The notes beneath the pieces were generated by a model, which was not told the origin of the DNA, did no database searches, and saw nothing but the letters and a program-made list of their open reading frames with translations. From Prosopocoilus inquinatus (Eukaryota > Arthropoda > Insecta > Coleoptera > Lucanidae), in NCBI GenBank assembly GCA_036172665.1, contig CM069875.1, positions 13,596,001 to 13,660,000 of the forward strand: a stretch of 64,000 bases of DNA. Reading direction: 5' to 3'. Shown here one piece after another: positions 58,611 to 64,000 of this stretch (positions within the stretch are counted from its first letter, which is position 1; the number at the start of each line of letters is the position of its first letter). The position numbers and the translations under genes are program-made.

Positions 58611-58989
58611 GCGCTAAGATATGAATTTGTCGAGCGCACAGCATGAGTCAATTTTGAAAGCGCTGTTGACATGATCGCCAAAAAGTCCGCTTCATATGGA
58701 ACATACTGTATATTATGGTTTATTTCGATTCGTCTTTAAGAGTAGATAAATTAACTATAAACCTAATAGTTTTTGAGATATTGACATTTAAATGTAAAAA
58801 AATGGTATTATTTGTTGTTTTACAGATTAAATGTTTATTAAAATTCGGCATTTAAATTTTATAGTAACAATACATAATCTCTATGGAACAGAAAACAATT
58901 TCCATCTCGAACATATTCCTATTATTTTACACAGGGTGATTCATAAACCCGATGTTTATTTTACTCGGTTAGAGTAAATGGAACACTCC

Positions 58990-59090
58990 GCATGTCAAGC
59001 ACGTCTCTGCTGACGAAGCCCCAAGCAAGGCTGAAACAGCTGTACAGAGGCTGCTCGAGGGTTTCGCTGCAATCAAAAACGATTTGCACA
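58990..59090 (+). ncRNA. Hammerhead J, diverged ribozyme-unit fragment
   Basis: Only the ribozyme part of a unit survives. Core CTGACGA (position 7 is C, allowed), stem II AGCC/GGCT, GAAA, ACAGCTGT and a GTA cleavage triplet followed by CAGAGG. The outer stem I is degraded. Core residues are all present. Confidence 0.65.
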
Positions 59091-59322
59091 AAAATTTATT
59101 AATACCAACATCGAAACTTTTCAAAATGATAACCGTGGTGCTCTTCACATCGTTTTCTATGACAAGGAGATTGATTCACATTTAAATCAACTGTTATAGT
59201 TATTTGTATTATTACTGTTATTTTTATTGGTACTGTTATTGTTGTTGGGTGTTGTGTATTTAAAATAATCAGATAACGTGGACAAAATTAAAATTATTAT
59301 CAGAAACTCGTCGTAACGATTA

Positions 59323-59600
59323 TTATGTCATGTGATCCCAGCGCTCAGTCCAGTTTTCCCGCAGAGTTAAGCGTAATACGGGCCCTTTAAATCTACCCCC
59401 TCCGTGCCTCTCCCTTCTCCTGAGGCACATAGGGTTGATATTTGCCCACATTTTCAGAGGTGACTGGCGCGCGTACAGGGCCTGTTCCACAGAGGGCCCC
59501 GGTGTATCCTTCGCCCCCGGGAGCGTTTTCGCGCCAATTTTTTGCACCTTGCGTACAGGTTGCCTACTTTCGAAATGAATTATTTTAGAAGACCAGTTAT
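59323..59600. other. GC-rich segment, unidentified
   Basis: Noticeably GC-rich (for example CCGGTGTATCCTTCGCCCCC). A 93-codon open frame on the minus strand matches nothing I recognise, so I do not call a gene. Perhaps part of a decayed retroelement. Confidence 0.3.
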
Positions 59601-60095
59601 GCATGTTTCGTACGGCAAGTGAAGGTCACGCGGCATTTTACCTGAATTTTAGATATTTTTAATATATTGTTACGGGAGGCGGCGGGCATCGATGGAATGT
59701 TTAAAAATGATTTTCATTTCTAAAAATTCTATGAAATCTGTAGAATTGTATTTATAAAAAGAATTTTAGAATAATTTTCGAGGCATATTTCCGTGCTTTC
59801 GAAATGAATTCTCTTATTAGAAAATAGGACTCGGCAGATAAATTACTTAATTTGTGGGGATGACTACCATTTTATAGAATTTCGGATATTTAAGGAATAA
59901 ATATATCGTTACTGGAGGCGGCGGATATCGCTGGGATATTTATTTTATTTTTTTTTTATCTGTGGTTGCCCGACGGACAAATGACTTTCATTTCTAAAAA
60001 TTCTACGAAATCTGTACAATTATATTTATAAACAGACTTTTACGATAATTTTCGAGGCATATTTCCATGCTGTCGAAATGAATTGTGTTTTGCCA
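59566..60095. repeat. Diverged tandem repeat, period about 240-270 bp
   Basis: GGAGGCGGCGG at 59676 and 59916, CATTTCTAAAAATTCTA near 59715 and 59989, and TTTTCGAGGCATATTTCC near 59776 and 60047, all in the same orientation. CGAAATGAATT occurs at three points (about 59569, 59798 and 60074). The second unit has an extra stretch of about 30 bp. Confidence 0.8.
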
Positions 60096-60586
60096 AAAAG
60101 GGAACGAAAATAAATTAAATTTTTAAGAAACTATTGCTCGTATTCAGAATGAAGACTACAGTCTCTTTATTTTTAATGAAATACGAGTCAAGTACAAATC
60201 TTTGACTGTAAATGACAACCAAAATTTATTGCTCGCGACAGTACCTATATTATTGTTTTATTTGTATGAAATGCTGTAAGCACTGAATAACTTCAGAGAA
60301 ACTGTAACGCGTCGCCTAACCTTTACTTACTACCTTAATGCTTAATGTCGTTATTGTACAAGTGCATATATGTGACGTGACGGTTAAATTATTGAGTAGG
60401 TTTAGTTTATCTATGTTAATCACAACAGAGTTTACTTCATCTTTGACTTGCGATCATATTCGTCGCTGTATTATCTAAATTCAAACCATGCACAGACACT
60501 TTCTGCTCGGCAAATTCAAAATAAGTTTCATGAAATTTCTGAGTGCTGTGAAATATTTCAATGAAATGAAATTTATGTGAAATATT

Positions 60587-60889
60587 GTCGCTATTTTATC
60601 TGTTCATCACTCTTACATCGCAATTGCGAATAAATTGGGCAAGTCGTTTTTGTTTGCAGTGGAAATGTCGAGCTACGTCTCTGCTGACGAAACCCCAAGC
60701 AGGGCTGACACAGCTGTACAGAGGCTATTCGAGGTTTTCGCTGAAATAAAAAACGATTTGCACAAATTTTTTTTTAAAACTTTCATTATGCTTTGACAGC
60801 AAGCATGGCCGCCTTGCATGGGGCACTTATTAGGAGCAAATCCGCTTCAATTTGTCTATCCTACTGCAATGTCAGGTCAAAAAGCGTTA
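60587..60889 (+). repeat. Single diverged copy of the 312-bp ribozyme repeat
   Basis: Nearly full length, from GTCGCTATTTTATCTGTTC to GGTCAAAAAGCG, with scattered substitutions. Contains hammerhead K. Confidence 0.88.
60656..60742 (+). ncRNA. Hammerhead K, mutated core
   Basis: Core CTGACGA is intact and the cleavage triplet is GTA, but GAAA has become GACA, which changes an invariant core adenine. Predicted inactive. Confidence 0.75.
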
Positions 60890-61437
60890 CTTAATCTTAC
60901 TTAAAATAATCAAGCAATGTTGGTAAAATAAAAATTAAGTATGCATATGGTCTGTGACGTCATAAATCAAATGAGTGTTATTTCTAACAGACCAGAAACT
61001 AGAAACAGACCCAATACAGATTTTCTAAATAAAATCAACGATATTATCGACAAAATATTCCATTAGAAGATGGAATAATGCTGTTTTATGAATTTACAAA
61101 TTTTAAATTTTACTGTGTGTAGGCTTGTTGTGTAACACATACCGAACCTTATATCATCGTAAAGCTTAATCAAAGACGTATTAAATTTAGTCATAAAATA
61201 TAGGGTGTTCCATTTAAACTAACCGAGTAAAATAAACATCGGAGTTATGAATCACCTTGTGTAAAATAATAGGAATATGTTTGAGGTGGAAATTGTTTTC
61301 TGTTCCATAGAGGTTATGTAATGTTACCGTAAAATTTAAATGCCGAATTTTAATAAACATCTAATCTGAAAAACATTGAATAACATCATTTTTTTACATT
61401 GAAATATCAATATCTCAAAAACTATTAGGTTTAGGTA

Positions 61438-61943
61438 CAGTTGCGGAAATAGAAAGCGGGACAAGTCTTATAACGAAATATCCGATTACTTTGATAGTGT
61501 GAAGTTTCCTTCAGTCGTGACCCTTCTAATTAATTTATTACCGTCAGTGAATGTCAGAAATAACTTGTCAAATTGAGTTCTTAAGAATGTATCGTCTTTC
61601 CAAGGGAAATGTAAGTGAAAATTTTCGACCAGTGAATTAAATGGAATTAGTGGAAGCCTTTGGAAGAACTATGTGACATTTTGGATGTGGAATATGTATA
61701 TTAGAAATCTTAATTCAATCAATGTCCGGACATTTGCATTCAATAATTCAATCGCTAGTTAATTCAATCACTAGTATGATTTATTTCTATGAGGTATTTG
61801 TTTGTTATAATATTTAATTATAAACGGAATGATTAATCATTTTACTTAATGTGAAGGTCGACAAATTACCATAGTTACCGAAATTTAGAAGTAAGATTTA
61901 AACTAACGAAAGTTTACTGTCCCGCTTTCTGTTTCCCCAACTG
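61438..61943. mobile_element. 506-bp TIR element with TA duplication
   Basis: Left end CAGTTGCGGAAATAGAAAG, right end the complement of CTTTCTGTTTCCCCAACTG; TIR about 26 bp ending GCGGGACA. TA lies on both sides (61436-61437 and 61944-61945), the Tc1/mariner signature. No coding capacity. It interrupts one arm of the inverted repeat. Confidence 0.88.
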
Positions 61944-62353
61944 TACATAATATCCTTATAATAAATTTATCTACTCATAAAGACGAATCGAAATAAACCA
62001 TTATACACAGTATGTTACATTAAAAAAAAACATAACTTTGGTCTGGCACAGCCACACGGAACACTCTGTATAATTGTAACTAATTTTAAATCATGCATCT
62101 ATACCATAGGTAAGTAATAGCGAAAACAGATTTTAAAGATCTATATTAATACAGACGTTATCTACCGAATACGCACTATTGGCCCACCCTGTATATAATA
62201 GCCAATAGTTTGTGCGTGTTCGATAACCAAATATTCGAAAATTGCTAGTATAAAAAAACTATGGCATCTGGAAGTCCTAAGAAATCCAAAAAACTCATTT
62301 TTTTTAAATTTTTTATTTTCCATAAAGTAACACTATATCCGTCATCTCATTAT

Positions 62354-62401
62354 CACAGTCACAAATCGGTACATTGTTATTACCGATTTGTGACTGTTGT
62401 G
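62354..62401. repeat. Hairpin-forming inverted repeat
   Basis: CACAGTCACAAATCGGTA at 62354-62371 and its complement at 62381-62401, with a loop of about 9 nt and one extra base. Context unknown. Confidence 0.8.
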
Positions 62402-64000
62402 ACAGGCTTGTTACCTTAATTCACTGTCGCAACAACAATTTTAGCAAATTTTTTTTCTTTTTAAAGAGCTTTTATTAGATTTTTTTGCCAATGATTTCTA
62501 CTCATCATCACCAACTACCAATTTTTTTTTGTACTAGCAATTTTCAAACACCAGGTATAGCTAAAAATAGCACTTATTGAAAAATTTAAAATACCGAAAT
62601 TAAACAAAAGTTGTAATTTTGAATTGTTGGACTTATTAGACAAATAATTAAATTAAATAAGTATTGGGTCATTCCATGCGGACCAGGGATCCCCACTCGA
62701 CCATCTCCATATCTCATGAAATTTTATAATTATATTCTGTGGAGTCTTAAACCGTACTGTACCAAATTTTAGTCGTCTATCTGCCGGGGTTAATTTTTTA
62801 CAGCCTATTAAGGAAAATGTGCCCACCCACGTTTTGCGCGTTCACTGGAAAATGTTTCAACTTTCAATAATTATTGTGAAAGAAACAGCAAAGCTGTCAG
62901 CTTCAATTTTTGTACCATTCATATACCTTTCAAGTTGAATCAAAATTTGACATTCACTAATTTTTTCATTTATTCTACTTGTCATTGAAACATGAAAAAG
63001 AATGTTAAAATGTACATGAAAAATAATGTTAAAAATATCGTAAACAAAAGTTTATTACTTTTTTGAAAAATGTTGTATACATGTAATGTAAAAAAATTGA
63101 TTAGCATTTACATACTTTTGATATTGAATTTCTCCAGCCCTAACAAGAAAAATAATAAAAGATTCGTTAAACTAATTGTAGTAATTGTACCTGTCAAAAT
63201 ATATTTTAAATGTGTTAAACACAAATCAAGGGTTCAAAGAGTTGAGTTTAAATTGACAGAAAAATAAAGCCCGTAGAGGAATTTTATTTAGATAACTTTA
63301 AAACTGTTTGTTTCTTGTTGATATCCTGAAAAGTAAGCATTTTCACATTCGTTAATTACATGTGGTGACGACGATATCCACTTATGATTAATTTGATAAA
63401 AAAATATAGAAATAAATCGCAAAGCCTTGATATTATAGTTGGAGAGCTCTAGTTGGAACACCTGTATAAGAGGAAAGCTAGAAATTATAACTGTTCCAAT
63501 AAATTAACGCACCGTGCAATAAAATAAGAAATTTTCGATTTTTTAATCAAAATTTATAGTAACTGGTATTGCTATGAATTAGCTAAGTATACGAAGTTTA
63601 TTTTCCAATATTTATATAGATTTGATTATCCCTTAAGGGTGATTCCATAAAATTAAATCACATGCAAGCTCATTAGCCAAAAATCTATTTCAATTTTAAT
63701 GTTTAAATTTCGGTTTTATTTTTAAAGTGACTTTATTGTTTTTTGTTTTTGTGTTTCTTCGTCATTACGAACTTCGAAACTTGACCAAAGAAGAATGCAC
63801 TCAAGTAGAGGTATAGTTAGAATAAGACTGAAGCTCTTGTCGAGTAGGAGGAAGATTCAGTGTGTCCCAAATATCGGTGTGTGGTGCGAAGATATAGAGA
63901 GATTAGTAATTATTGTCGAAGGCCTAGGAAAAGCAGATATAGTGAAACAACCAGTGTTCAGACCATTTTTTTGACACTTTTTGCTTTAGAACAGAGGTTC
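62402..64000. other. AT-rich non-coding DNA
   Basis: No gene, RNA or clear repeat recognised up to the end of the window. Confidence 0.5.

Larger units (their letters stand above)
58694..62025. repeat. Inverted repeat pair enclosing 2.2 kb
   Basis: Arm 1 is 58694-58985. Arm 2 is 61203-61437 plus 61944-62025, split by the TIR element at 61438-61943. Shared words include AATAGGAATATGTT-type sequence, ACTCGGTTAGAGTAAATGGA against TTTAAACTAACCGAGTAAA, and TTTCGATTCGTCTTTAAGAG. Two copies of one repeat family in opposite orientation, or one element with long arms. Confidence 0.8.

Overview
The window looks like nuclear DNA of an arthropod, most likely an insect. It is strongly AT-rich, has short introns with GT/AG ends, carries a eukaryotic Ubc9 (SUMO E2) gene, and is packed with metazoan-type transposable elements: Ty3/Gypsy LTR elements, a CR1/Jockey-type LINE, a Penelope-like element (PLE), Tc1/mariner elements and many foldback or TIR elements. 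I cannot name the species. Host coding content is small. The one clear host gene is Ubc9 (39263-39731, + strand, first two coding exons; the last exon was not found). A second candidate is a pair of C-terminal exons at 18498-19209 that end in a C-x2-C-x8-C-x2-C motif.

Layout. 1-4240: AT-rich DNA with foldback repeats. 4240-9224: a Ty3/Gypsy element on the minus strand, 3' truncated at a foldback element, with one LTR (8949-9224) and a tRNA-Leu-type primer site. 9225-11970: non-coding, partly a diverged copy of 400-1250. 11970-15459: two overlapping fragments of a second Gypsy lineage with an unidentified 1.3 kb piece between them. 17400-18190: a large imperfect palindrome. 19485-21090: a dispersed repeat with a hammerhead-like core, split by a TIR element that sits on a TA duplication. 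22052-26322: a complete, young Gypsy element (143/145-bp LTRs, GTTG target duplication, tRNA-Trp primer site, CsRn1-like) killed by two stop codons. 27412-28484: a tandem array of 312-bp units. 28672-30123 and 37862-38983: two copies of an intron-bearing DDE transposon. 32997-33654: a solo LTR. 34401-35694: a second, head-to-head array of the 312-bp unit. 36400-37765: a Tc1/mariner element. 39732-47611: non-coding DNA after Ubc9. 48720-52419: a LINE on the minus strand. 52500-54720: a PLE. 55990-58190: MITEs and an internally deleted mariner. 58690-62025: an inverted repeat with a nested TIR element, enclosing two degenerate 312-bp-unit copies. 62026-64000: AT-rich, no gene seen.

The most interesting system is the 312-bp repeat. 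Each unit carries a full hammerhead ribozyme on one strand: long stem I, CUGANGA, a 5-bp stem II, GAAA, a very short palindromic stem III, then a GUC or GUA cleavage triplet. Cleavage sites in the first array are exactly 312 nt apart, so a transcript should fall into 312-nt monomers. This is the architecture of metazoan retrozymes, small non-autonomous retroelements thought to be moved by PLEs. One unit sits inside the PLE of this same window, flanked by a perfect 17-bp target duplication, and removal of the insert leaves the PLE reading frame continuous. The PLE has its own smaller hammerhead candidate downstream of its GIY-YIG ORF. Together these give a non-autonomous ribozyme element, a possible mobilising machine, and the scar of one invading the other.
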